From contig JBBSHU010000002.1 of assembly GCA_038232455.1 (NCBI GenBank), forward strand, positions 3,621 through 67,620: DNA of 64,000 nt. Reading direction: 5' to 3'. The first letter of the stretch is position 1. Each line of letters starts with the position of its first letter. A program made the translations under genes and the position numbers. This stretch comes from DATAQC01 sp038232455. GTDB taxonomy: Bacteria > Actinomycetota > Acidimicrobiia > Acidimicrobiales > AC-14. Positions 24,779 to 33,127 of this stretch are shown here, piece by piece. Below the pieces are notes generated by a model. That model was given only the letters and a program-made list of their open reading frames with translations, had not been told where the DNA came from and ran no database searches.

Positions 24779-25729
24779 TCATGAGGCCAGCTTCTCGACC
24801 GCTCGCAGGCGGGCACTCTCGGATCGACGGTTGGCGGCCACCTCGCCCGAGCCCGGCCGCGTGCCCCGGCGAAGGTGGCGGACGCTCGGCCGGGCGCCAC
24901 ACACGCAGGGCAATCGAGGCGGGCAGGTACAGCCACCAGTGGCGGCCCGGGTGAGGCGGGCCTTGACGATGCGATCCTCACCGGAGTGGTAGGCGAGGAC
25001 CACGACGCGACCCTCGGGGGCCAGCAACTCGACAGCCGTATCGACGGCGCGGCCGAGGATGGCCAACTCCTCGTTGACCTCGATGCGAATGGCCTGGAAG
25101 GAGCGGCGGGCGGGATCCCCGCCCCGGCGGCGGGCGGGGGCCGGTATGGCGGCGCGAATCACGCCGGCCAACTCGCCGGTCGTGGCCAGCGGCCGGGCGG
25201 CGAGGATGGCCCGGGCGATACGCCGGGCGTAACGCTCGTCGCCCAGGTCGCCCAGGACGGTTGCCAGGCGCTGCTCGCTATAGCCGTTGACGACGTCGTC
25301 GGCGCTCGTCGGCTGGTCACGGTCCATGCGCATGTCGACGGGGCCGTCGCCCCGATAGGAAAAGCCGCGCTCGGGCCGGTCGAGCTGGGGCGAGCTGACG
25401 CCGAGATCGAACAACACTCCCGACACCCGGTCATGGCCCAGCTCCTCGCAGACTGCGGCCATCCGGTCGAAACGGGCGTGGCGCAGCACGGCCCGCCCCC
25501 CGAATGGTTGCAACGCCGTCGCCGCGGCAGCCAGGGCATCGGCGTCGCGGTCCAGGCCCACCACCTGAAGGTGCGGATACGCAGCCAGGAGAGCTCCCGC
25601 GTGGCCCCCACCGCCGACCGTGGCGTCGACCACCGGACCCGGCGGCACCGGCTCGAAAAGTGCGGTGACCTCGGCCACCATGACAGGAAGATGCTCGTAG
25701 GCCCGGCTCGATTCAGCCGGGTCGTTCAT
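24779..25729 (-). CDS. rsmH: 16S rRNA (cytosine1402-N4)-methyltransferase RsmH (MraW)
   Basis: SAM-dependent methyltransferase acting on 16S rRNA C1402. The 316-residue product begins with the conserved YEHLPVMVAEV (about 11-21). The SAM motif VVDATVGGGGHAGALL (33-48) comes next. Further motifs are LFDLGVSSPQLDRPERGFSY, PVDMRMD and the C-terminal SFQAIRIEVNEEL and HSGEDRIVK. I placed the start at the ATG at 25729 (preceded by GAGG); an ATG at 25750 would add 7 residues. The frame is open to 25996, but that part has no conservation and lies mostly in the gap behind mraZ. Confidence 0.93.
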   Translation of the reverse strand: MNDPAESSRAYEHLPVMVAEVTALFEPVPPGPVVDATVGGGGHAGALLAAYPHLQVVGLDRDADALAAAATALQPFGGRAVLRHARFDRMAAVCEELGHDRVSGVLFDLGVSSPQLDRPERGFSYRGDGPVDMRMDRDQPTSADDVVNGYSEQRLATVLGDLGDERYARRIARAILAARPLATTGELAGVIRAAIPAPARRRGGDPARRSFQAIRIEVNEELAILGRAVDTAVELLAPEGRVVVLAYHSGEDRIVKARLTRAATGGCTCPPRLPCVCGARPSVRHLRRGTRPGSGEVAANRRSESARLRAVEKLAS

Positions 25730-25910
25730 CGGACCTCGTCCGTCCGCCATCCCCCGCCCGGAAGGCTCCAAGCAGTCCATCTGCTCGATCGGAGCCAAGA
25801 CACAGGGCGAAGAGGGGGGTCTTCCCACGTGCCGGTCGGGGGATGGCGCACGGACGAGTGCGATGTCGGTGATCCGCTGCCGGTCGGAGTCGGGGCGGTA
25901 ATAGTGGGCC
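25730..25910 (-). other. Non-coding gap between mraZ and rsmH
   Basis: These 181 bases are open in the rsmH frame, but I see no conserved protein sequence and no confident promoter or hairpin. Purine-rich GGGCGGGGG just upstream of 25750 might serve as an alternative ribosome-binding site. Confidence 0.4.
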
Positions 25911-26339
25911 TCAACAGTCGGTTCTCTCGGGGTCGACAACGTCACCGGAGAGACCCTGCTCGCCGACCCGTTTCGTCTCCTGCCAGGTGGCGGCATCCCA
26001 GATCTCCACGTGATCGAAGGCCCCGGTGATGGCGACCTCCCGGTCCAGGTGGGCGAAGGCCCGCAGCGGCGCGGGAATCGCCACCCGGCCCTGCTTGTCG
26101 GGACTGGCAGCCTCGGCCCCGGCGAAGAAGGCCCTGGCCTGGTTGCGGTCGGCCGGCGTTCCCCGCCACTTGGCCTTCATCTCCTGGGACCGCCCCTCGA
26201 ACTCCTCGGGTGGCCACAGGGCCAGGCACCCGTCCACTTCGCTGGTGACGAACGCCGACTCGAGCTGGTCGCGGAAGCGAGCAGGAAGAATCACCCTCCC
26301 CTTCGCATCCAGGGAGTGACTGTGCTCTCCCAGGAACAT
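25911..26339 (-). CDS. mraZ: Transcriptional regulator MraZ
   Basis: AbrB-fold DNA-binding protein that represses the dcw operon in the bacteria studied. The 142-residue product has the two characteristic repeats, SLDAKGRVILPARFR (about 9-23) and SPDKQGRVAIPAPLR (about 79-93). The ATG at 26339 is preceded by GAGG with 8 bases between; an upstream in-frame start (26381) would add residues with no family match. It is the first gene of the division cluster and should autoregulate through the repeats upstream. Confidence 0.95.
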   Translation of the reverse strand: MFLGEHSHSLDAKGRVILPARFRDQLESAFVTSEVDGCLALWPPEEFEGRSQEMKAKWRGTPADRNQARAFFAGAEAASPDKQGRVAIPAPLRAFAHLDREVAITGAFDHVEIWDAATWQETKRVGEQGLSGDVVDPERTDC

Positions 26340-26450
26340 CAGCGCCACCTCGGTCCGGATCTCGTTGTTCGGGCACCGCATCTTCGGGAACAGTGTTTTC
26401 GGGAAACATGGAGAACCTGTCGGTTGTCTCTGGCATGTCGGTCATGTCAG

Positions 26451-26504
26451 GCTCCCCCCCGCACCACTTCGCTCCACCGTACTCCCCGACCCACCACCCG
26501 TCAA
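26451..26504 (-). promoter_or_regulatory. mraZ promoter with MraZ-box-like repeats
   Basis: On the minus strand TTGACG (26504-26499) and TACGGT (26481-26476) are spaced by 17 bases. Overlapping and just downstream of the -10 are direct repeats with a 10-base period, GTGGAGCGAA then GTGGTGCGGG. MraZ is known to bind 10-base-spaced GTGG-type repeats, so these probably form its operator. The predicted leader to the mraZ ATG is about 130 bases. Confidence 0.6.
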
Positions 26505-26547
26505 GAGATCGTCACCACATCCCTCCCTGATGGGCGATGCTGAGCGG

Positions 26548-27801
26548 ATGGGGCTTCCGGTGCGGACGCGGCTGGCGGTTCTGGCCGGGCGGACGATCTC
26601 GGAGGTGTCCCGGCGAGCGGGCACGGGTGAGGGATCCGCAGTAGGCGGCAAGGTCACCCTGGCCCTCGACCCCCATGCCCTCGACCTGCTGGCCGCCGGA
26701 CACGAGGTGGCCCTTGTCTCGGGCACCAACGGCAAGACCACCACCACGCGTCTCCTCGCCGCCGCACTGGCGACCAAGGCTGGGGTCACGAGCAATTCGG
26801 CCGGAGCCAACCTTCTCTCCGGGCTGGTGAGCACGCTCTCGCGCTCCGAGCCGTCTGCCCTCGCCGCCTTCGAGGTCGACGAGGGGCTGCTCCCCACCGT
26901 GGTGGAGGCGACCCGGCCCGCAGTGGTGGCCCTGTTGAACCTCAGCCGTGACCAGCTCGATCGCATCGGCGAGGTCCGCCTCCACGCCGAGGCATGGGGA
27001 CGGGCGCTCGGTGCCGCCCCCGACACCACCGTGGTCGCCAACATCGACGACCCCCTGGTGGCGTGGGCCGCCCGGACGGCGAAAACGGTGATCTGGGTGG
27101 GAACGGGCCAGCGCTGGCGCTCCGACGCCGCCGCCTGCCCGGCGTGTGGCGGCCGCATCGTCTGGACCGGGGACCAGGACACGGCCTGGTCGTGCACGTC
27201 GTGTGACTTCGCTCGGCCCCGGCCCGACCTGTCGCTCGAAGGCGAGGACCTGGTGCTGACCGACGGGCGACGGGTCCCGATCCGGCTCCAGCTCCCGGGC
27301 TGGTGCAACCTGGCCAACGCGGCCATGGCTACGGCGGCGGCCACCGTCCTCGGCGTCGACGCGGCGGTGGCGGTGCGCGGGATGGCCGACGTGGGCACGG
27401 TCGCCGGGCGGTATGCCGTGGTCGACGTCGACGGCGTAAACGTGCGCCTCCTGCTGGCCAAGAACCCCGCCGGTTGGGCGGAGACCCTGAGACTCATTCG
27501 GCCACCACCCGTGCCCGTGGTCGTCGGCATCAACTCCCGGGTGGCCGATGGACGTGATCCCTCCTGGCTCTGGGATGTCCCCTTCGAGGCGTTGCGGGGC
27601 AGGTTGGTCATCGCCACCGGCGAACGGGGCCGCGACCTGGCCGTCCGCCTCGGCTACGCCGAGGTCGAGCACCGATTCGTGCCCGGCTACCGCGACGCGG
27701 TCAGAGCGGCCGCCGCCTCGGCCATCGACCTGGCAGCCAACTACACCTCGTTCCAGGACGCCCGCACCGCCTTTGGCCGAGCCGGCACCGTCGATGCCTG
27801 A
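26548..27801 (+). CDS. murT: MurT-type lipid II amidotransferase ligase subunit
   Basis: Mur-ligase-like subunit that, with GatD, amidates the alpha-carboxyl of D-Glu in lipid II. The 417-residue product has the P-loop GTNGKTT at 59-65 and the Mur middle-domain motifs NSAGANLLSGL and NLSRDQLDRIGE. A Cys4 ribbon (Cys197, Cys200, Cys216, Cys219) is present, a hallmark of MurT, and a C-terminal DUF1727-type domain follows with LLLAKNPAGWAE. I took the ATG at 26548 (MGLPVRTRLAVLAGR); an ATG at 26530 is possible. It is divergent from mraZ and followed by gatD. Confidence 0.93.
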   Translation: MGLPVRTRLAVLAGRTISEVSRRAGTGEGSAVGGKVTLALDPHALDLLAAGHEVALVSGTNGKTTTTRLLAAALATKAGVTSNSAGANLLSGLVSTLSRSEPSALAAFEVDEGLLPTVVEATRPAVVALLNLSRDQLDRIGEVRLHAEAWGRALGAAPDTTVVANIDDPLVAWAARTAKTVIWVGTGQRWRSDAAACPACGGRIVWTGDQDTAWSCTSCDFARPRPDLSLEGEDLVLTDGRRVPIRLQLPGWCNLANAAMATAAATVLGVDAAVAVRGMADVGTVAGRYAVVDVDGVNVRLLLAKNPAGWAETLRLIRPPPVPVVVGINSRVADGRDPSWLWDVPFEALRGRLVIATGERGRDLAVRLGYAEVEHRFVPGYRDAVRAAAASAIDLAANYTSFQDARTAFGRAGTVDA

Positions 27802-27813
27802 CCGGCGCCGCCG

Positions 27814-27890
27814 CCCCGCAGGCAGAACCCCGCGCCGCCGCCCCGCGGGCAGAACCCGGTGACACCCCGCGGGCAGAACCCGGCCCGCCG
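27814..27890 (+). repeat. Family C tandem repeat between murT and gatD
   Basis: CCCCGC(A/G)GGCAGAACCC occurs three times, at 27814-27830, 27841-27857 and 27865-27881, with periods of 27 and 24 bases. It fills the 99-base gap between the murT stop and the gatD start and ends just before the gatD ribosome-binding site. Flanking GCCGCC and GGCCCGCCGG add to the repetitive look. Confidence 0.75.
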
Positions 27891-27900
27891 GGAGGGCGCC

Positions 27901-28692
27901 GTGTCCATCGGGCTGCTCTTCCCCGAGCTGCTGGGTACCTACGGCGACGGCGGCAACGCCGTGGTGCTGGCCCAGCGCCTCCGCTGGAGGGGGATCGGCG
28001 GCGACGTGGTCGAGGTTCCCGCCGGCGATCCCATCCCCCGGTCGTGCGACATCTACCTCATGGGCGGAGGCGAGGACGGTCCCCAGACGCTGGCCGTGCG
28101 CCAGCTCCAGTCCAGCGGCGTTCTGCCCCGCGCCGTCGACCACGGCGCAGCCGTGCTGGCCGTGTGTGCCGGCTACCAGTTGCTCGGCCGTGAGTTCCTC
28201 GGCCCGGACGGCTCGCCCAACGCCGGTCTCGGCCTCCTGGATTGCGCGACCACACGCGGTCGCGGCCCACGCCGGGTGGGCGAGCTGGTGGTCGACGCCG
28301 ATCCCGGCCTCGGGCTCCCGACACTCACCGGCTACGAGAACCATGCCGGCGTGACCAGGTTGGGGCCGACGGCCCAACCGCTGGGCCGGGTGCTGGTCGG
28401 CCACGGCAACGACGCCGGCCAGGGTACCGAAGGCGTCGTCGACGGCCACGTGATCGGCACGTACCTCCACGGCCCCGTCCTGGCGCGCAACCCGGCTCTG
28501 GCCGATCAGATCCTGGAGTGGGTGGTGGGCCCCCTCGACCCCATCGACGACTCCGAGGTCCACGCCTTGCGGACCGAGCGCATCGCCACGGCGCGCCGGT
28601 CCCATCCCCTAACCAGTCGGGGACTGGCCGGGCGACGCCGACCATGGCCCGAGCCGGAGAGCCGGGCAGGGAACGGCGGCGCTAGTCGCTAG
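27901..28692 (+). CDS. gatD: GatD glutamine amidotransferase (lipid II amidation)
   Basis: Class I (CobB/CobQ-like) glutaminase partner of MurT. It releases ammonia from glutamine for D-Glu amidation of lipid II. The 263-residue product has the nucleophile in LAVCAGYQLLG (Cys89) and the catalytic histidine in GTYLHGPVL (His190), with ENHAG before it. The GTG at 27901 is preceded by GGGAGG at ideal distance; the frame is open upstream through the family C repeats but lacks such a signal. The last ~25 residues are a basic tail. Tail-to-tail with yceH, overlapping by 4 bases. Confidence 0.93.
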   Translation: MSIGLLFPELLGTYGDGGNAVVLAQRLRWRGIGGDVVEVPAGDPIPRSCDIYLMGGGEDGPQTLAVRQLQSSGVLPRAVDHGAAVLAVCAGYQLLGREFLGPDGSPNAGLGLLDCATTRGRGPRRVGELVVDADPGLGLPTLTGYENHAGVTRLGPTAQPLGRVLVGHGNDAGQGTEGVVDGHVIGTYLHGPVLARNPALADQILEWVVGPLDPIDDSEVHALRTERIATARRSHPLTSRGLAGRRRPWPEPESRAGNGGASR

Positions 28693-29342
28693 TCCAGCAG
28701 GGTGCCGAGTCGTTCGGCGAGGGAGTCGTGGTCCGCGCGCAGGCGGTCGACCTCGTCGCGCAGCGTGGCCACGGTGACCTCCAGGGCGTCGATGCGATCG
28801 GAGCGCGATGTGCGGGGCGTCTCGGTCACCGGCAGTCCGCTGTCGGGCGGGACGTCGCCGCCGAGGAGGTGACCCCAGCGTGGCTCCTTCTGGCCCGGGG
28901 AACGCCCCAGGTGCACCACCATGGGCTCGGGTCGAGTCGCCAGACGGTCCAGGACGGCTCCCATCTCTTCGAGGTCGGCAAAACAGTGGATCCGTTCCGT
29001 ACGCGTCCGTAGCTCGGCCGTCGTCTGGGCGCCCCGCAGCATCAGGACACCGAGCAGAGCGAGCTCGGCCTCGTCCAGTCCCCACGCCTCGTCCAACACG
29101 TGGCGGTACTTGTCGGCGCGGTTCGACCGGCTGTAGACGATCCTCAGGAGACCCTCCCCCTTGAGGTTCTCGATGGAGTTCTGCACCGTCGCCTCGGTGA
29201 AGGTCACCACCGGCCACCGGTTGGTCGTCTGATTGCACGCGCTGAGCAGGGCGTTCATGGTGAGCGGATAGTTGTCCGGCGTCGTGCGTTCCTTCTCCAG
29301 GAGGCACCCGAGCACTCGCAGCTGGACAGGGGTCAGTTCCAT
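28689..29342 (-). CDS. YceH/DUF480-family protein
   Basis: A 217-residue protein of the DUF480 (YceH) family with two winged-helix-like domains. The N-terminal motif VLGCLLEKERTTPDNYPLTM (10-29) is highly characteristic. LSACNQTTNRWPV and ALLGVLMLRGAQTTAELRTR follow. A C-terminal coiled-coil segment (about 180-217) ends the protein. The molecular role is not established; a regulatory function is usually inferred. The gene converges on gatD and is divergent from the exporter gene at 29405, with about 60 bases between. Confidence 0.88.
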   Translation of the reverse strand: MELTPVQLRVLGCLLEKERTTPDNYPLTMNALLSACNQTTNRWPVVTFTEATVQNSIENLKGEGLLRIVYSRSNRADKYRHVLDEAWGLDEAELALLGVLMLRGAQTTAELRTRTERIHCFADLEEMGAVLDRLATRPEPMVVHLGRSPGQKEPRWGHLLGGDVPPDSGLPVTETPRTSRSDRIDALEVTVATLRDEVDRLRADHDSLAERLGTLLD

Positions 29343-29404
29343 CGATGATGAGCCTACGGCGCCGCCTCCCCGGCTACCGCCGTCGCCCCCGGTAGTTTTC
29401 TGAC

Positions 29405-30310
29405 GTGCACCCGGGCATACCAGTTCGACTGGAGGTCATCGGCCTGGCCTCGGCCTCGGCGCTGATGCTCGCCCGGACCTCGGTGCTGCAACAACGGGCG
29501 GCCAGCCAGGTGGCGCACCACAAGTCGATGCGCGTGGGGCTGGTCGCCGAGCTAGTCCGGCGGCCGTTGTGGGTGATGGGCGTCGTCACCGACATCTTGG
29601 CCTACCTCCTCCAGTTCCTCGCCCTTCGCCGCGGGTCGCTCCTCGTGGTCCAGAGCATCCTCGTCGCCGGCCTGCTCTTCGCCATTCCGCTCGGTGCGGC
29701 GATGTCGCGTCGCCGCCTGTCGCGCCAGGACTGGCTGGGCACGGTGGCTGTGGTGAGCGGGCTGGTGGTGTTCCTGGCCACCGCCGAGCCCACCCGGGGC
29801 CGGCCCCACCCGAGCGCCCTGGGTTGGACCGTCCTGCTGGCCCTCATCGGCGCCACCGTCGCCGGCCTGGTGGTACTGGCCCCGTCGGAACCGGGCAAGC
29901 CGCGAGCCATCTTCCTGGGGTCGGCGTGCGGCATCCTGTTCGGGATGAACGCCGCCCTCACCAAGGCGTGCGCCAACCTGCTCGACCACGGCGTCGTGCG
30001 GCTTCTCCTGTCGTGGCAACTGTGGGTGCTGGTGGCGGCGGCCAGCTACGGCTTCCTCCTCTCCCAGAGTGCCTTCCAAGCCGGCCCATTGGAGGCGTCG
30101 CTCCCGGTGCTCACGATCAGCGACCCGCTCATCAGCGCCGGGATCGGCCTCGGGTTCCTCCACGAGGCCATCGCCGACCGCCCCGGTGCCCTCCTCGTGG
30201 AGGCAGCGGGGGTCGCCATGATGGTGGTCGGCGTGTTCCTCCTGGCCCGGTCACCGTTGATCCTGGAGGAGGCGGCGGACTCGGGCGCCGGGCCTCCACC
30301 CGACCCGTAG
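29405..30310 (+). CDS. DMT-superfamily (EamA-like) transporter
   Basis: A 301-residue polytopic membrane protein with about nine to ten predicted helices in two halves, as in drug/metabolite transporters (a SMR/EamA-type fold). The first half has YLLQFLALRRGSLLVVQSIL, a pattern common in actinobacterial DMT proteins; the second half mirrors it with SQSAFQAGPLEASLPVLTIS. The start is a GTG at 29405. The substrate cannot be predicted. A CDP-alcohol phosphatidyltransferase gene follows 50 bases downstream on the same strand. Confidence 0.8.
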   Translation: MHPGIPVRLEVIGLASASALMLARTSVLQQRAASQVAHHKSMRVGLVAELVRRPLWVMGVVTDILAYLLQFLALRRGSLLVVQSILVAGLLFAIPLGAAMSRRRLSRQDWLGTVAVVSGLVVFLATAEPTRGRPHPSALGWTVLLALIGATVAGLVVLAPSEPGKPRAIFLGSACGILFGMNAALTKACANLLDHGVVRLLLSWQLWVLVAAASYGFLLSQSAFQAGPLEASLPVLTISDPLISAGIGLGFLHEAIADRPGALLVEAAGVAMMVVGVFLLARSPLILEEAADSGAGPPPDP

Positions 30311-30360
30311 AATCGACCATCTCTGGGCGCGACCACGCCCTCGTCGAGTGTGGGAGATGC

Positions 30361-31152
30361 ATGCCGGGCAACGACCGGGGCCCGCTGCGGACCCTCACCG
30401 GGTGGATGATCGGGCCCTTCGGGCTCAAGGACGTCTTCACCCTCGTCAACCTCCTCAGCGGGGTGGTGGCCATCCACTACGCCCTGAACGGAGAGGCTCG
30501 CAATGCCGGGTACGCGGTGATCGCCGGCTTCGTGTTCGGAGATCTCCTCGACGGGGCTGTCGCCCGGGCCACCCGTACCGGCAACCGTTTCGGCTCGCAG
30601 TTCGACACCATCACCGACCATTTCGTCCACGTCATGGTGCCCGGCCTGGTGCTGTACACCGTCTACGACCGGGCCGGCCACGCAACCCTGGGACTCGTCG
30701 CCCTGGGACTGTTGGTGGCGGGGGCGAGCATTCGCCATGCCCTGTTCGCGGTGGTCCCCTTCGACTTCGCCCTCTGCTGGTGCGGGCTCCCGCGCACGAT
30801 TGTCGGCTTCTGCGCCCTGGCATACCCGCTGTCGCATGTGTTCCCCCAGATGCCTGCCCCCTACCTCACCGGCACGATCATGGTCGCCGCCCTGAGCGTG
30901 CTGAGCCTCGTCCCGGTGCCGTACATGACCCATCGGGGTGAGCGGGAGCTGCAGTGGTACGTGAAGGCGGGGATCGTCGCCTTCGTGGCCACCTTCCCGC
31001 TGGTGTTCCTTTTCGCCCGCAGCTACTTCTTCGACTCCGTGCTCATCTGGTTCTTCGGCTTCGCCGTGGCCGGCTGGTCGACCGTGCACCCCGACGAGCG
31101 GAAGCAATTCCGGGCCGAATACCGCCGCTGGTCGGCGGAGGTGAAGGTATAG
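30361..31152 (+). CDS. CDP-alcohol phosphatidyltransferase (PssA-like)
   Basis: Membrane enzyme that joins a CDP-activated lipid to an alcohol in phospholipid synthesis. The 263-residue product has the full CDP-OH motif D-G-x2-A-R-x8-G-x3-D-x3-D, seen as Asp64-Gly65, Ala68-Arg69, Gly78, Asp82 and Asp86. About seven membrane helices follow. The general pattern resembles phosphatidylserine or archaetidylserine synthases, but the alcohol is not determined. I chose the ATG at 30361; the frame is open further upstream through the transporter gene as a shadow. Confidence 0.85.
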   Translation: MPGNDRGPLRTLTGWMIGPFGLKDVFTLVNLLSGVVAIHYALNGEARNAGYAVIAGFVFGDLLDGAVARATRTGNRFGSQFDTITDHFVHVMVPGLVLYTVYDRAGHATLGLVALGLLVAGASIRHALFAVVPFDFALCWCGLPRTIVGFCALAYPLSHVFPQMPAPYLTGTIMVAALSVLSLVPVPYMTHRGERELQWYVKAGIVAFVATFPLVFLFARSYFFDSVLIWFFGFAVAGWSTVHPDERKQFRAEYRRWSAEVKV

Positions 31153-31155
31153 CCC

Positions 31156-32292
31156 TCAGCTTCCCATAGGGTCGAAGAACGACTCGACGGCATCGCAGAC
31201 CCGGTCGACGACGGCTTCGGGCATGCCCGAGTGCAGGGGGAGCGACACGACCTCCGACGCGGCCCGCTCGGTGACGGTGAGGTCGCCCCGGCGGCACGGC
31301 CGGAACAGGGTCATCGTGTGGGCCGGTGTCCAGTGGATCCCGGTGTCGACGCCGAGCTCGGCCAGGTGGTCGCGGAAGGCGTCGCGCTGGCCCCCGGTGA
31401 CCCGGACATAGAACAGGAAGGGGTTGAGCCGGCTCACGTCGGCGGCCGGCACTGAGACGCCCTCGAGATCCTCGAGGCGCCGGGTGTACTGGTTGCAGGC
31501 CGCCTGACGGCTGGAGCGGATCCAGTCGAGCTTGCCCAGCTGGGCCAGGCCGATGGCGGCGTGGACGTTGGAGAGGTGGTAGCGAAAGCCCGGGGCGGTG
31601 GCGTCGTAGCTCCACAGCCGGGCGTTCTGGTAGGTGACCTCCACGGGCAGGGTCGAGCCGAGCACCCGCATCTCCCGCCCACGGGCCAGCTCATCGTCGG
31701 TGCGGACCAGCACCACCCCGGCGTCGATGCACGAGACGGCCTTGACGGGATCGAAGCTGAACATGCAGATATCGGAGAAGCTGCCCACCATGGCGTCGCC
31801 GTCGGCCGCGCCGAAGGAGTGGGCGGCGTCGTGGACGACCCGCAGACCGTGGATGCGGGCCACCTCGTCGAGGGCCTTGTGGTCGTAGAGGTGGCAGCCG
31901 TAGTCGATGGGGATCACGGCTTTGGTGCGGGGACCGACGAGCTCGGCAGCGTGGGCGACGTCGATGCAGAGGGTGACGTCGTCGATGTCGCACAGGACCG
32001 GCTGAGCACCCACGGCCAGGATCGCCTGAAGGTCGGCCAGGTGGGCGAAGGAGGGGACGATCACCTCGTCGCCGGGCCCGACCCCGGCCAGGACCAGGCC
32101 CAGGTGAAGGGCGGCGTAGCCCGTGCTCACCGCCATGACCCGGCGCGAGTCGGCATCGACCGTCTTCTGGACGGCCAACTCGAACTCCTCGACGCAGCTG
32201 CCCATCCCGAGCCAGCCGTGCCGGAGAGCAGAGGAGGCAGCCTCGACCTCCTCCTCCCCGATCAGGGGCTTGTAGATGGGGATCCGGTCCAT
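31156..32292 (-). CDS. DegT/DnrJ/EryC1/StrS-family PLP aminotransferase
   Basis: Sugar-aminotransferase-type PLP enzyme. The 378-residue product has the PLP lysine in FSFDPVKAVSC (Lys184), the PLP-contacting VVHDAAHSFGA (about 152-162), an N-terminal glycine/threonine cofactor loop STGYAALHL and C-terminal HWTPAHTM. GGAGG lies 4 bases before the ATG at 32292, which fixes the start. Such enzymes aminate nucleotide-linked keto sugars for surface polysaccharides or glycosylated metabolites; the substrate is unknown, and no obvious sugar-pathway partner adjoins it. Confidence 0.88.
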   Translation of the reverse strand: MDRIPIYKPLIGEEEVEAASSALRHGWLGMGSCVEEFELAVQKTVDADSRRVMAVSTGYAALHLGLVLAGVGPGDEVIVPSFAHLADLQAILAVGAQPVLCDIDDVTLCIDVAHAAELVGPRTKAVIPIDYGCHLYDHKALDEVARIHGLRVVHDAAHSFGAADGDAMVGSFSDICMFSFDPVKAVSCIDAGVVLVRTDDELARGREMRVLGSTLPVEVTYQNARLWSYDATAPGFRYHLSNVHAAIGLAQLGKLDWIRSSRQAACNQYTRRLEDLEGVSVPAADVSRLNPFLFYVRVTGGQRDAFRDHLAELGVDTGIHWTPAHTMTLFRPCRRGDLTVTERAASEVVSLPLHSGMPEAVVDRVCDAVESFFDPMGS

Positions 32293-32524
32293 TACGCCTC
32301 CACGTTCACAGGCAGCTCGCATGATCCGACCTGTCGTCTCCATGATGCCGAGTTCTCCCTGGACAGCCTCGATCGCAGGCCCACCCCTGGGCAAATGGAC
32401 ACTTCAGCCGGGGGACCCCGACTCCACCAGCGGGGTCGGCCCGAGGTGGCGTCGTCGATCCCACGATTGTGACAGAGGTGGGAGGTACCCGTCCTGCATG
32501 CCCGGTCCGGCCCGCGATCAGGCG
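32293..32524 (-). other. Intergenic region between the Ddn-like gene and the DegT gene
   Basis: This 232-base stretch has no convincing gene. It contains a hairpin (listed separately) that could end the Ddn-like transcript. I did not find a clear promoter for the aminotransferase, although one should lie here. Confidence 0.5.
32414..32437 (-). terminator. Candidate terminator hairpin after the Ddn-like gene
   Basis: GACCCCG (32414-32420) and CGGGGTC (32431-32437) form a perfect 7-bp stem with a 10-base loop. It lies 88 bases past the Ddn-like stop. There is no U-run, as is common in high-GC genomes, so the call is tentative. Confidence 0.4.
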
Positions 32525-32977
32525 TCACCGGAGCGGGCCCGGGGCCTCGGGCGCCGACTCGAGGATCACTACGGGGATCTCCCGCTCGGTCTTGCGCTGG
32601 TAGGCGCCGTACCCGCTGTAGGCCTCGACAATTCGCGGCCACAGCTCGGCTTTCTCCACGTCATCGGCGATGCGGGCGCGCATGGTCCGATCGCGACCTG
32701 CCATGGTGACGCTCACGTCGGGATGGTCCCGTAGGTTCAGGAACCAGGCCGGGTGCCGGTCGTCGCCACCGAAGGAGGCGACGAGAACGATCCTGTCGTC
32801 GTCGTGAACCGGCGAGGCCAACATCGTGGAACGCTGTTTCCCACTCTTGCGACCGGTGGTCGACAGGACCACCACCGGCATCCCCGCCACCCGGCCCAAC
32901 AGGCGCCCCTTAGTCGCTCGAAAGATCGCTGCGTGGACACCCGTGCCCGCTTTGAAGAGCCCGTCTTTCAGCACCAC
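32525..32977 (-). CDS. Nitroreductase-family, probable F420-dependent oxidoreductase (Ddn-like)
   Basis: A 150-residue protein resembling the deazaflavin-dependent nitroreductase family (Ddn and relatives). The N-terminus has LFKAGTGVHAAIFRATKGRL. The typical VVVLSTTGRKSGKQRSTMLA then leads into a split-barrel with VASFGGDDRHPAWFLNLRDH. These proteins bind F420 and reduce quinones or other low-potential acceptors. An N-terminal GTG at 32977 is taken as the start. The longer frame upstream overlaps the divergent gene at 33128 and is not conserved. Together with the LLM protein at 50359 this suggests F420 use in the organism. Confidence 0.85.
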   Translation of the reverse strand: MVLKDGLFKAGTGVHAAIFRATKGRLLGRVAGMPVVVLSTTGRKSGKQRSTMLASPVHDDDRIVLVASFGGDDRHPAWFLNLRDHPDVSVTMAGRDRTMRARIADDVEKAELWPRIVEAYSGYGAYQRKTEREIPVVILESAPEAPGPLR

Positions 32978-33127
32978 GCCAGCCAGGCTACCGACGCGCC
33001 CGATACCCCCCGGCTGCCCGACCCCGACACCACTCGTCCGGGACACGAGCCAGACTGTCGACGGCGGACGCCGCCGGCCTCCATCGGAGCCGAACGTCCT
33101 CCACCCCCCGACGGTCGAGGAGGCGCA

